DNA of 64,000 bases from positions 3,534,001-3,598,000 of the forward strand of contig NEEC01000007.1 in assembly GCA_002189035.1 (NCBI GenBank), written 5' to 3'. Origin of the DNA: Utricularia gibba. Taxonomy: Eukaryota > Streptophyta > Magnoliopsida > Lamiales > Lentibulariaceae. Made by a program: the position numbers and the translations under genes. Shown one piece after another: positions 27,007 to 38,425 of the stretch; within the stretch, counting starts at the first letter, position 1; the number at the start of each line of letters is the position of its first letter. The notes under the pieces are model-generated. The model ran no database searches, was not told the origin of the DNA, and worked only from the letters and a program-made list of their open reading frames with translations.

Positions 27007-28870
27007 TGATGCAGTTATTGAAGTTAGGATTCATGAGCACCCAAAATGGTTTTCTCAACCGCATGCTTTATATTTGATAAGGCACTCTCGTGGGGCAACG
27101 GTATCGAGTAGGAGGTCGGTCGAGCTCGGGCCCAGAGTCATTTGTAGCCCGGCAAAAAAAATTGATGCATTTATTAACGTTCGGCTTTATTAGGCTGCCT
27201 ACATAGTTTTCTCAAGGAAAAGCTGTCGTTTCTGGCGGGTGATGTCGTTGGGAACTTCGTTCGGACCCAAGGTTCTGTCTGACTCCTTTGCCACATCGGG
27301 TCCTACTCGACGAAAATCGTGATGCAGTTATTGAAGTTAGGATTCATGAGCACCCAAAATGGTTTTCTCAACCGCATGCTTTATATTTGATAAGGTGCTC
27401 TCGTGGGGCAACGGTATCGAGTAGGAGGTCGAGTCGAGCTCGGGCCATAGTCATTTGTAGCTCGGCAAAAAACTTGATGCATTTATTAACGTTGGTTTTA
27501 ATAGGCTGCCTAAATGGTTTTCTCAAGGAAAAGCTTGTCGTTTTTGGCGGGTGATGTCGTTGTGAACTTCGTTCTGACCAAGGTTCGGTCTGTCTCCTTT
27601 GCAAATCTGGTCCTACTCGACGAAAATCGTGATGCAGTTATTGAAGTTAGGATGTCATGAGCACCCAAAATGCTTTTTCAATCGCATGCTTTGTAGTTGA
27701 GGAGGCGCTCTAGTGGGGCACGGTATCGGGCAAAGGTCGACTCGGGCTCGCTCCAGAGTCATTTGTAGCCCGGCAAAAAATTGATGCATTTATTAACGTT
27801 CGGCTTTATTAGGCTGCCTACATAGTTTCTCAAGGAAAAGCTTGTCGTTTCTGGCGGGTGATGTCGTTGGGAACTTCGTTCGACCAAGGTTCGTCTGACT
27901 CCTTTGCCACATCGGGTCCTACTCGACGAAAATCGTGATGCAGTTATTGAAGTTAGGATGTCATGAGCACCCAAAATGGTTTTCTCAACCGCATGCTTTA
28001 TATTTGAGGAGGCGCTCTCGTGGGGCAACGGTATCGAGCAGGAGGTCGAGTCGAGCTCGGCCCATAGTCATTTATAGCTCGGCAAAAAAACTTGATGCAT
28101 TTATTAACGTTGGTTTTAATAGAACGCCTACATTGTTTTCTCAAGGAAAAGCTTGTCGTTTTTGGGCGGGTGATTTCGTTGTGAACTTCGTTCTGACCCA
28201 ACGTTCGGTCTGACTCCTTTGCCACATCGGGTCCTACTCGACGAAAATCGTGATGCAGCTATTGAAGTTAGGATTTCATGAGCACCCAAAATGGTTTTCT
28301 CAACCGCATGCTTTATATTTGAGGAGGCGCTCTCGTGGGGCAACGGTATCGAGCAGGAGGTCGAGTCGAGCTCGGGCCCAGAGTCATTTGTAGCCCGACA
28401 AAAATTGATGCATTTATTAACGTTCGGCTCTATTAGGCTGCCTACATAGTTTCTCAAGGAAAAGCTTGTCGTTTCTGCGCGGGTGATGTCGTTGGAACTT
28501 CGTTCGGACCCAAGGTTCTGTCTGACTCCTTTGCCACATCGGGTCCAACTCGATGAAAATCGTGATGCAGTTATTGAAGTTAGGATGTCATGAGCACCCA
28601 AAGTGGTTTTCTCAACCGCATGCTTTATATTTGAGGAGGCGCTCTGGGGCAACGGTATCGAGCAGGAGGTCGAGTCGAGCTCGGCCCATAGTCATTTGCA
28701 TGCACCCAAAATGGTTTGATGCATTAATTAACGTTGGGTTTTAATAGAACACCTACATTGTTTCTCAAGGAAAAGCTGGTCGTTTTGGGCGGGTGATTTC
28801 GTTGAACTTCGTTCTGACCCAAGGTTCGGTCTGTCACCTTTGCCAATCTGGACCTACTCGACGAAAATCG
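27007..28870 (+). repeat. Array block 8: mixed D, A, B, F and E monomers
   Basis: Six monomers, at 27007, 27320, 27630, 27936, 28251 and 28563. The copy at 27630 begins as type B and ends as type D (GTAGCCCGGC, GGCTTTATTAGG, CATAGTTTC), so it is a recombinant. The E copy at 28563 holds a short misplaced insertion, listed separately. There is no unique sequence. Confidence 0.65.
28699..28717 (+). other. Misplaced H1 fragment replacing the end of H1
   Basis: After GTCATTTG the expected GTAGCTCGGC...ACTT is replaced by CATGCACCCAAAATGGTTT, a word from early in H1. The sequence then resumes with GATGCATTAATT. Length is roughly preserved. The cause may be template switching or a consensus error. 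Confidence 0.7.
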
Positions 28871-31800
28871 TGATGCAGTTATTGAAGTTAGGATTTCATG
28901 AGCACCCAAAATGGTTTTCTCAACCGCATGCTTTATATTTGATAAGGTGCTTCGTGGGGCAACGTATCGAGTAGGAGGTCGAGTCGAGCTCGGCCCATAG
29001 TCATTTGTAGCTCGGCAAAAAACTTGATGCATTTATTAACGGTTGGTTTTAATAGGCTGCCTCAATGGTTTTCTCAAGGAAAAGCTTGTCGTTTTTGGGC
29101 GGGTGATGTCGTTGTGAACTTCGTTCTGACCCAAGGTTCGGTCTGTCTCCTTTGCCAAATCTGGTCCTACTCGACGAAAATCGTGATGCAGTTATTGAAG
29201 TTAGGATTTCATGAGCACCCAAAATGCTTTTGTCAATCGCATGCTTTGTAGTTGAGGAGGCGCTCTAGTGGGGCACGGTATCGGGCAAAAGGTCGAGTCG
29301 GCTCGCTCCAGAGTCATTTTTAGCCTGTCAAAAAAAGTGATGCATTTATTAACGTTGGGTTTTAATAGGCTGCCTACATGGTTTCTCAAGGAAAAGCTTG
29401 TCGTTTCTGGGCGGGTGATGTCTTTTGGAACTTCGTTCTGACCATAGTTCGGTCTGACTCCTTTGCCACATCGGGTCCTACTCGACGAAAATCGTGATGC
29501 AGTTATTGAAGTTAGGATTTCATGAGCACCCAAAATGCTTTTGTCAACGCATGCTTTGTAGTTGAGGAGGCGCTCTAGTGGGGCACGGTATCGGGCAAAG
29601 GTCGAGTCGGGCTCGCTCCCAGAGTTTTTTAGCCAAAAAAGTGATGCATTTATTAACGTTGGTTTTTAATAGGCTGCCTACATGTTTCTCAAGGAAAAGC
29701 TTGTCGTTTCTGGCGGGTGATGTCTTTGGAACTTCGTTCTGACCATTGGTTCGGTCTGACTCCTTTGCCACATCGGGTCCTACTCGACGAAAATCGTGAT
29801 GCAGTTATTGAAGTTAGGATTTCATGAGCACCAAAATGGTTTTCTCAACCGCATGCTTTATATTTGATAAGGTGCTCTCGTGGGGCACGGTATCGGTAGG
29901 AGGTCGAGTCGAGCTCGGGCCATAGTCATTTGTAGCTCGGCAAAAAACTTGATGCGTTTATTAACGGTTGGTTTTAATAGGCTGCCTCAATGGTTTTCTC
30001 AAGGAAAAGCTTGTCGTTTTTGGGCGGGTGATGTCGTTGTGAACTTCGTTCTGACCCAAGGTTCGGTCTGTCTCCTTTGCCAAATCTGGTCCTACTCGAC
30101 GAAAATCGTGATGCAGTTATTGAAGTTAGGATTTCATGAGCACCAAAATGCTTTTTTCAATCGCATGCTTTGTAGTTGAGGAGGCGCTCTAGTGGGGCAC
30201 GATATCGGGCAAAAGGTCGAGTCGGGCTCGTCCCAGAGTCATTTTTAGCCTGTCAAAAAAAGTGATGCATTTATTAACGTTGGGTTTTAATAGGCTGCCT
30301 ACATGGTTTCTCAAGGAAAAGCTTGTCGTTTCTGGGCGGGTGATGTCTTTTGGAACTTCGTTCTGACCATAGTTCGGTCTGACTCCTTTGCCACATCGGG
30401 TCCTACTCGACGAAAATCGTGATGCAGTTATTGAAGTTAGGATTTCATGAGCACCCAAAATGGTTTTCTCAACCGCATGCTTTATATTTGATAAGGTGCT
30501 CTCGTGGGGCAACGGTATCGAGTAGGAGGTCGAGTCGAGCTCGGCCCATAGTCATTTGTAGCTCGGCAAAAAACTTGATGCATTTATTAACGTTGGTTTT
30601 AATAGGCTGCCTCAATGGTTTCTCAAGGAAAAGCTTGTCGTTTTTTGGCGGGTGATGTCGTTGTGAACTTCGTTCTGACCCAAGGTTCGGTCTGTCCTTT
30701 GCCAAATCTGGTCCTACTCGACGAAAATCGTGATGCAGTTATTGAAGTTAGGATTTCATGAGCACCCAAAATGCTTTTTCAATCGCATGCTTTGTAGTTG
30801 AGGAGGCGCTCTAGTGGGGCACGGTATCGGGCAAAGGTCGAGTCGGGCTCGCTCCAGAGTCATTTTAGCCTGTCAAAAAAAGTGATGCATTTATTAACGT
30901 TGGGTTTAATAGGCTGCCTACATGGTTTCTCAAGGAAAAGCTTGTCGTTTCTGGGCGGGTGATGTCTTTGGAACTTCGTTCTGACCATAGGTTCGGTCTG
31001 ACTCCTTTGCCACATCGGGTCCTACTCGACGAAAATCGTGATGCAGTTATTGAAGTTAGGATTTCATGAGCACCCAAAATGGTTTTTCAACCGCATGCTT
31101 TATATTTGATAAGGCGCTCTCGTGGGGCAACGGTATCGAGCAGGAGGTCGAGTCGAGCTCGGGCCCATAGTCATTTGTAGCCCGGCAAAAAAATTGATGC
31201 ATTTATTAACGTTGGCTTTATTAGGCTGCCTACATAGTTTCTCAAGGAAAAGCTTGTCGTTTCTGGCGGGTGATGTCTTTTGGAACTTCGTTCTGACCAT
31301 AGGTTCGGTCTGACTCCTTTGCCACATCGGGTCCTACTCGACGAAAATCGTGATGCAGTTATTGAAGTTAGGATTTCATGAGCACCCAAAATGGTTTTCT
31401 CAACCGCATGCTTTATATTTGATAAGGTGCTCTCGTGGGGCAACGGTATCGAGTAGGAGGTCGAGTCGAGCTCGGGCCCATAGTCATTTGTAGCTCGGCA
31501 AAAAACTTGATGCATTTATTAACGGTTGGTTTTAATAGGCTGCCTCAATAGTTTTCTCAAGGAAAAGCTTGTCGTTTTTGGGCGGGTGATGTCGTTGTGA
31601 ACTTCGTTCTGACCCAAGGTTCGGTCTGTCTCCTTTGCCAAATCTGGTCCTACTCGACGAAAATCGTGATGCAGTTATTGAAGTTAGGATTTCATGAGCA
31701 CCCAAAATGCTTTTGTCAATCGCATGCTTTGTAGTTGAGGAGGCGCTCTAGTGGGCACGGTATCGGCAAAAGGTCGAGTCGGGCTCGCTCCCAGAGTCAT

Positions 31801-32280
31801 TTTTAGCCTGTCAAAAAAAGTGATGCATTTATTAACGTTGGTTTTAATAGGCTGCCTACATGGTTTCTCAAGGAAAAGCTTGTCGTTTCTGGCGGGTGAT
31901 GTCTTTTGGAACTTCGTTCTGACCAGGTTCGGTCTGACTCCTTTGCCACATCGGGTCCTACTCGACGAAAATCGTGATGCAGTTATTGAAGTTAGGATTT
32001 CATGAGCACCCAAAATGGTTTTCTCAACCGCATGCTTTGTAGTTGAGGAGGCGCTCTAGTGGGGCACGGTATCGGCAAAGGTCGAGTCGGCTCGCCCATA
32101 GTCATTTTAGCCGGCAAAAAACTTGATGCATTTATTAACGTTGGTTTTAATAGGCTGCCTCACATGGTTTTCTCAAGGAAAAGCTTGTCGTTTTGGGGGT
32201 GTGATGTTTTGTGAACTCTCGTTCTGACCCAAGGTTCGGTCTGTCTCCTTTGCCAATCTGGTCCTACTCGACGAAAATCG
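28871..32280 (+). repeat. Array block 9: A-B dimers
   Basis: A at 28871, 29797, 30420 and 31351 is followed by B at 29184, 30109, 30731 and 31667. Single extra monomers lie at 29495 (a second B) and 31039 (C-like). The copy at 31975 begins like A (GGTTTTCTCAACCGC) and switches to B at CTTTGTAGTTGAGG. Tetramer order is gone from here rightward. Confidence 0.7.
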
Positions 32281-32785
32281 TGATGCAGTTATTGAAGTTA
32301 GGATTTCATGAGCACCCAAAATGCTTTTTTCAATCGCATGCTTTGTAGTTGAGGAGGCGCTCTAGTGGGGCACGGTATCGGGCAAAAGGTCGAGTCGGGC
32401 TCGCTCCCAGAGTCATTTTTAGCCTGTCAAAAAAAAGTGATGCATTTATTAACGTTGGGTTTTAATAGGCTGCCTACATGGTTTCTCAAGGAAAAGCTTG
32501 TCGTTTCTGGGCGGGTGATGTCTTTTGGAACTTCGTTCTGACCATAGGTTCGGTCTGACTCCTTTGCCACATCGGGTCCTACTCGACGAAAATCGTGATG
32601 CAGTTATTGAAGTTAGGATTTCATGAGCACCCAAAATGGTTTTCTCAACCGCATGCTTTATATTTGATAAGGTGCTCTCGTGGGGCAACGGTATCGAGTA
32701 GGAGTCGAGTCGAGCTCGGGCCCATAGTCATTTGTAGCCCGGCAAAAAAATTGATGCATTTATTAACGTTGGTTTTAATAGGCTG

Positions 32786-32885
32786 CCTATCATAGTCGTT
32801 CTTCAAAGGCAATTAACGCGTTGTCGTTTCTCAAGGGCTTGGGTGATGTCGTTTTGGAACTTCGTTCCTGACCATAGTTCGGTTC
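32786..32885 (+). other. Scrambled patch with interleaved H1 and H2 words
   Basis: Words such as CATAGTCGTT, AAGGCAATTAACG and TTTCTCAAGG occur out of order, followed by extra bases (GTTTTGGAAC, GTTCCTGACC, GGTTCTGAC). A normal anchor follows at 32926. Confidence 0.7.
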
Positions 32886-34423
32886 TGACTCCTTTGCCAC
32901 ATCGGGTCCTACTCGACGAAAATCGTGATGCAGTTATTGAAGTTAGGATTTCATGAGCACCCAAAATGGTTTTCTCAACCGCATGCTTTATATTTGATAA
33001 GGTGCTCTCGTGGGGCAACGGTATCGAGTAGGAGGTCGAGTCGAGCTCGGGCCCATAGTCATTTGTAGCTCGGCAAAAAATTGATGCATTTATTAACGGT
33101 TGGTTTTAATAGGCTGCCTCAATGGTTTTCTCAAGGAAAAGCTTGTCGTTTTTGGCGGGTGATGTCGTTGTGAACTTCGTTCTGACCCAAGGTTCGGTCT
33201 GTCTCCTTTGCCAAATCTGGTCCTACTCGACGAAAATCGTGATGCAGTTATTGAAGTTAGGATTTCATGAGCACCCAAAATGTTTTGTCAATCGCATGCT
33301 TTGTAGTTGAGGAGGCGCTCTAGTGGGGCACGGTATCGGCAAAAGGTCGAGTCGGGCTCGCCCAGAGTCATTTTTAGCCTGTCAAAAAAAGTGATGCATT
33401 TATTAACGTTGGTTTTAATAGGCTGCCTACATGGTTTCTCAAGGAAAAGCTTGTCGTTTCTGGCGGGTGATGTCTTTTGGAACTTCGTTCTGACCAGGTT
33501 CGGTCTGACTCCTTTGCCACATCGGGTCCTACTCGACGAAAATCGTGATGCAGTTATTGAAGTTAGGATTTCATGAGCACCCAAAATGGTTTTCTCAACC
33601 GCATGCTTTATATTTGATAAGGCCTCTCGTGGGAACGGTATCGAGCAGGAGGTCGAGTCGAGCTCGGCCCAGAGTCATTTGTAGCCGGCAAAAAAATTGA
33701 TGCATTTATTAACGTTGGTTTTATAGGCTGCCTACATGGTTTCTCAAGGAAAAGCTTGTCGTTTTGGCGGGTGATGTCGTTGGAACTTCGTTCTGACCAA
33801 GGTTCGGTCTGACTCCTTTGCCACATCGGTCCTACTCGACGAAAATCGTGATGCAGTTATTGAAGTTAGGATTCATGAGCACCCAAAATGGTTTTCTCAA
33901 CCGCATGCTTTATATTTGATAAGGCACTCTCGTGGGGCAACGGTATCGAGCAGGAGTCGAGTCGAGCTCGCCCAGAGTCATTTGTAGCCCGGCAAAAAAC
34001 TTGATGCATTTATTAACGTTGGCTTTATAGGCTGCCTACATGTTTCTCAAGGAAAAGCTTGTCGTTTCTGGGGGTGATGTCTTGGAACTTCGTTCTGACC
34101 CAGGTTCGGTCTGACTCCTTTGCCACATCGGTCCTACTCGACGAAAATCGTGATGCAGTTATTGAAGTTAGGATTTCATGAGCACCCAAAATGGTTTTCT
34201 CAACCGCATGCTTTATATTTGATAAGGCGCTCTCGTGGGCAACGGTATCGAGCAGGAGGTCGAGTCGAGCTCGGGCCCATAGTCATTTGTAGCTCGGCAA
34301 AAAACTTGATGCATTATTAACGTTGGTTTTAATAGCTGCCTCATGTTTTCTCAAGGAAAAGCTTGTCGTTTTTGGGCGGTGATGTCGTTGTGAACTTCGT
34401 TCTGACCCAAGGTTCGGTCTGAC

Positions 34424-35015
34424 TCACATAGTCATGCAGTTGTTAGGATTTCATCGGCTCAACCGCATGCTTTATATTTGATAAGGTGCTCTCGTGGGGC
34501 AACGGTATCGAGTAGGAGGTCGAGTCGAGCTCGCCCATAGTCATTTGTAGCTCGGCAAAAAAATTGATGCATTTATTAACGTTGGTTTTAATAGCTGCCT
34601 TTTTCTCAAGGAAAAGCTTGTCGTTTTTGGCGGTGATGTCGTTGTGAACTTCGTTCTGACCCAAGGTTCGGTCTGACATCTGGTCCTTCTCAAGTTATTG
34701 AAAGGATTTCATGCTTGTCGCATGCTTCGCTCTAGTGGGGCACGGTATCGTCGAGTCGTCTTCATTGGCAACTTCGTTGGGTTTTAATAGGCTGCCTACA
34801 TGGTTTCTCAAGGAAAAGCTTGTCGTTTCTGGGCGGGTGATGTCTTTTGACTCCTGACCATTTCGCCACATCGGGTCCTACTCGACGAAAATCGTGATGC
34901 AGTTATTGAAGTTAGGATTTCATGAGCACCCAAAATGGTTTTCTCAACCGCATGCTTTATATTTGATAAGGTGCTCTCGAGTCGAGGGCAACGGTCGGCA
35001 TCGAGGCTACATGGA
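34424..35015 (+). other. Run of truncated and scrambled monomers
   Basis: The anchors at 34433 and 34692 are broken, leaving CATGCAGTTGTTAGG and AAGTTATTGAAAGG. Near 34720-34785 a B-like H1 is cut to fragments (GCATGCTTCGCTCTAG, CGTCGAGTCGTC). Near 34978-35013 most of the second part of H1 and the start of H2 are missing. Net loss is several hundred bases compared with intact copies. Confidence 0.7.
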
Positions 35016-37511
35016 AAAGCTTGTCGTTTTTGGGCGGGTGATGTCGTTGGAACTTCGTTCTGACCAAGGTTCGGTCTGACCTTTGCCAAATCGGTCCTAC
35101 TCGACGAAAATCGTGATGCAGTTATTGAAGTTAGGATTTCATGAGCACCCAAAATGGTTTTCTCAACCGCATGCTTTATATTTGATAAGGGCTCTCGTGG
35201 GCAACGGTATCGAGTAGGAGGTCGAGTCGAGCTCGGGCCCATAGTCATTTGTAGCTCGGCAAAAAACTTGATGCATTTATTAACGTTGGTTTTAATAGGC
35301 TGCCTAATGGTTTTCTCAAGGAAAAGCTTGTCGTTTTGGCGGTGATGTCGTTTTGAACTTCGTTCTGACCAAGGTTCGGTCTGACTCCTTTGATCGGTCC
35401 TACTCGACGAAAATCGTGATGCAGTTATTGAAGTTAGGATTTCATGAGCACCAAAATGTTTTTCAACCGCATGCTTTATATTTAGGCGCTCTAGTGGGGC
35501 ACGGTATCGGGCAAAGGTCGAGTCGGCTCGCCCAGAGTCATTTTAGCCTGCAAAAAAATTGATGCATTTATTAACGTTGGGTTTTAATAGGCTGCCTACA
35601 TGGTTTCTCAAGGAAAAGCTTGTCGTTTCTGGGGGTGATGTCTTTTGGAACTTCGTTCTGACCATAGGTTCGGTCTGACTCCTTTGCCACATCGGGTCCT
35701 ACTCGACGAAAATCGTGATGCAGTTATTGAAGTTAGGATTCATGAGCACCCAAAATGGTTTTCTCAACCGCATGCTTTATATTTGATAAGGCACTCTCGG
35801 GGCAACGGTATCGAGCAGGAGGTCGAGTCGAGCTCCCATAGTCATTTGTAGCCCGGCAAAAAATTGATGCATTTATTAACGTTGGTTTTATAGGCTGCCT
35901 ACATGTTTCTCAAGGAAAAGCTTGTCGTTTCGGCGGGTGATGTCGTTGGAACTTCGTTCTGACCAAGGTTCGGTCTGTCTCCTTTGCCAATCGGTCCTAC
36001 TCGACGAAAATCGTGATGCAGTTATTGAAGTTAGGATTTCATGAGCACCCAAAATGCTTTTGTCAACGCATGCTTTGTAGTTGAGGAGGCGCTCTAGTGG
36101 GCACGGTATCGGGCAAAGGTCGAGTCGGGCTCGGGCCAGAGTCATTTTTAGCCTGCAAAAAAAGTGATGCATTTATTAACGTTGGTTTATAGGCTGCCTA
36201 CAAGTTTCTCAAGGAAAAGCTTGTCGTTTCTGCGGGTGATGTCGTTGGAACTTCGTTCTGACCAAGGTTCGGTCTGACTCCTTTGCCACATCGGGTCCTA
36301 CTCGACGAAAATCGTGATGCAGTTATTGAAGTTAGGATTCATGAGCACCCAAAATGGTTTTCTCAACCGCATGCTTTATATTTGAAAGGCACTCTCGTGG
36401 GGCAACGGTATCGAGCAAGGTCGAGTCGAGCTCGGCCCAGAGTCATTTGTAGCCCGGCAAAAAAATTGATGCATTATTAACGTTGGTTTATAGGCTTACA
36501 TAGTTTCTCAAGAAAAGCTTGTCGTTTCTGGGCGGGTGATGGGAACTTCGTTCTGACCATAGGTTCGGTCTGACCCTTTGCCAATCGGGTCCTACTCGAC
36601 GAAAATCGTGATGCAGTTATTGAAGTTAGGATTTCATGAGCACCCAAAATGGTTTTCTCAACCGCATGCTTTATATTTGATAAGGTGCTCTCGTGGGCAA
36701 CGGTATCGAGTAGGAGGTCGAGTCGAGCTCGGGCCCATAGTCATTTGTAGCTCGGCAAAAAACTTGATGCATTTATTAACGGTTGGTTTTAATAGGCTGC
36801 CTCAATGGTTTTCTCAAGGAAAAGCTTGTCGTTTTGGGCGGGTGATGTCGTTGTGAACTTCGTTCTGACCCAAGGTTCGGTCTGTCTCCTTTGCCAATCT
36901 GGTCCTACTCGACGAAAATCGTGATGCAGTTATTGAAGTTAGGATTTCATGAGCACCCAAAATGTTTTGTCAATCGCATGCTTTGTAGTTGAGGAGGCGC
37001 TCTAGTGGGCACGGTATCGGGCAAAAGGTCGAGTCGGGCTCGCTCCCAGAGTCATTTTTAGCCTGTCAAAAAAGTGATGCATTTATTAACGTTGGGTTTA
37101 ATAGGCTGCCTACATGGTTTCTCAAGGAAAAGCTTGTCGTTTCTGGGCGGGTGATGTCTTTTGGAACTTCGTTCTGACCATAGGTTCGGTCTGACTCCTT
37201 TGCCACATCGGTCCTACTCGACGAAAATCGTGATGCAGTTATTGAAGTTAGGATTTCATGAGCACCCAAAATGGTTTTCTCAACCGCATGCTTTATATTT
37301 GATAAGGCACTCTCGTGGGGCAACGGTATCGAGCAGGAGGTCGAGTCGAGCTCGGGCCAGTCATTTGTAGCTCGGCAAAAAACTTGATGCATTTATTAAC
37401 GTTGGTTTATAGGCTGCCTAATGGTTTCTCAAGGAAAAGCTTGTCGTTTTTGGCGGGTGATGTCGTTGGAACTTCGTTCTGACCCAAGGTTCGGTCTGTC
37501 TCCTTTGCCAA

Positions 37512-37735
37512 ATTTATTAACGTTTTTTTCTAGGCTGCATACATAGTTTCTCATTTGAAAAGCTTGTCTGTTTTCTGGGCGCGGGTGATGTCTTGAACTT
37601 CGTTCTGACCCGAGTAGGAGTGACTCGAGCTTTGCCACATCATAGTCACTCGACGTAGCTCGTGATAAAACTTGATGCAAGTTAGGTTAACGAGCACCCA
37701 TGCCTGGTTCATGGTTTTCTACCGGAAAAGCTTGT
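37512..37735 (+). other. Interleaved patch joining two registers of the monomer
   Basis: From 37605 words alternate strictly between the end of H2 leading into H1 and the end of H1 leading into H2: GACCC, GAGTAGGAG, TGACTC, GAGCT, TTGCCACATC, ATAGTCA, CTCGACG, TAGCTCG, TGAT, AAAACTTGATGCA, AGTTAGG, TTAACG, AGCACCCA. This is what results when two copies offset by half a monomer are zipped together. Confidence 0.75.
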
Positions 37736-37904
37736 TGTTTCTGGGCGGGCTGATGTCTTTTGGAACTTCGTTCTGACCATAGGTTCGGTCTGACTCCTTT
37801 GCCACATCGGGTCCTACTCGACGAAAATCGTGATGCAGTTATTGAAGTTAGGATTTCATGAGCACCCAAAATGGTTTTCTCAACCGCATGCTTTATATTT
37901 GATA

Positions 37905-38020
37905 AGGTCATAGTCGTTTGGTATCTCGGCAAAAAACTTGTCGATGTCATTTAATTAACATAGTCATTTAATAGCTGCGCATGCTTTTCTCAACTTGAAA
38001 GCTTTATCGTTTTGGTTTTA
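37905..38020 (+). other. Scrambled patch, duplicated and reordered words
   Basis: GATAAGG is followed directly by TCATAGTCG, then TATCTCGGCAAAAAACTTG, TTTAATTAACATAGTC, a second CATTTAATAG, and GCATGCTTTTCTCAACTTG. Normal order resumes at GGTTTTAATAGG near 38013. Confidence 0.7.
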
Positions 38021-38377
38021 ATAGGCTGCCTAATGGTTTTCTCAAGGAAAAGCTTGTCGTTTTGGGCGGGTGATGTCGTTGTGAACTTCGTTCTGACCCA
38101 AGGTTCGGTCTGTCTCCTTTGCCAAATCTGGTCCTACTCGACGAAAATCGTGATGCAGTTATTGAAGTTAGGATTTCATGAGCACCCAAAATGTTTTGTC
38201 AATCGCATGCTTTGTAGTTGAGGAGGCGCTCTAGTGGGGCACGGTATCGGGCAAAAGGTCGAGTCGGGCTCGCTCCCAGAGTCATTTTTAGCAAAAAAAA
38301 GTGATGCATTTATTAACGTTGGGTTTTAATAGGCTGCCTACATGGTTTCTCAAGGAAAAGCTTGTCGTTTCTGGGCG

Positions 38378-38425
38378 GGATGAGCACCCGGTCTGAAAAT
38401 GGTTTTCATGAGCAAAAATGGTTTT
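38378..38425 (+). other. Broken monomer junction without an anchor
   Basis: H2 stops at TTTCTGGGCGGGATGAGC and passes into GAAAATGGTTTTCATGAGC and AAAAATGGTTTTCTC. Most of the second part of H2 and the conserved core are lost, and the ATGGTTTT word is duplicated. Confidence 0.7.
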
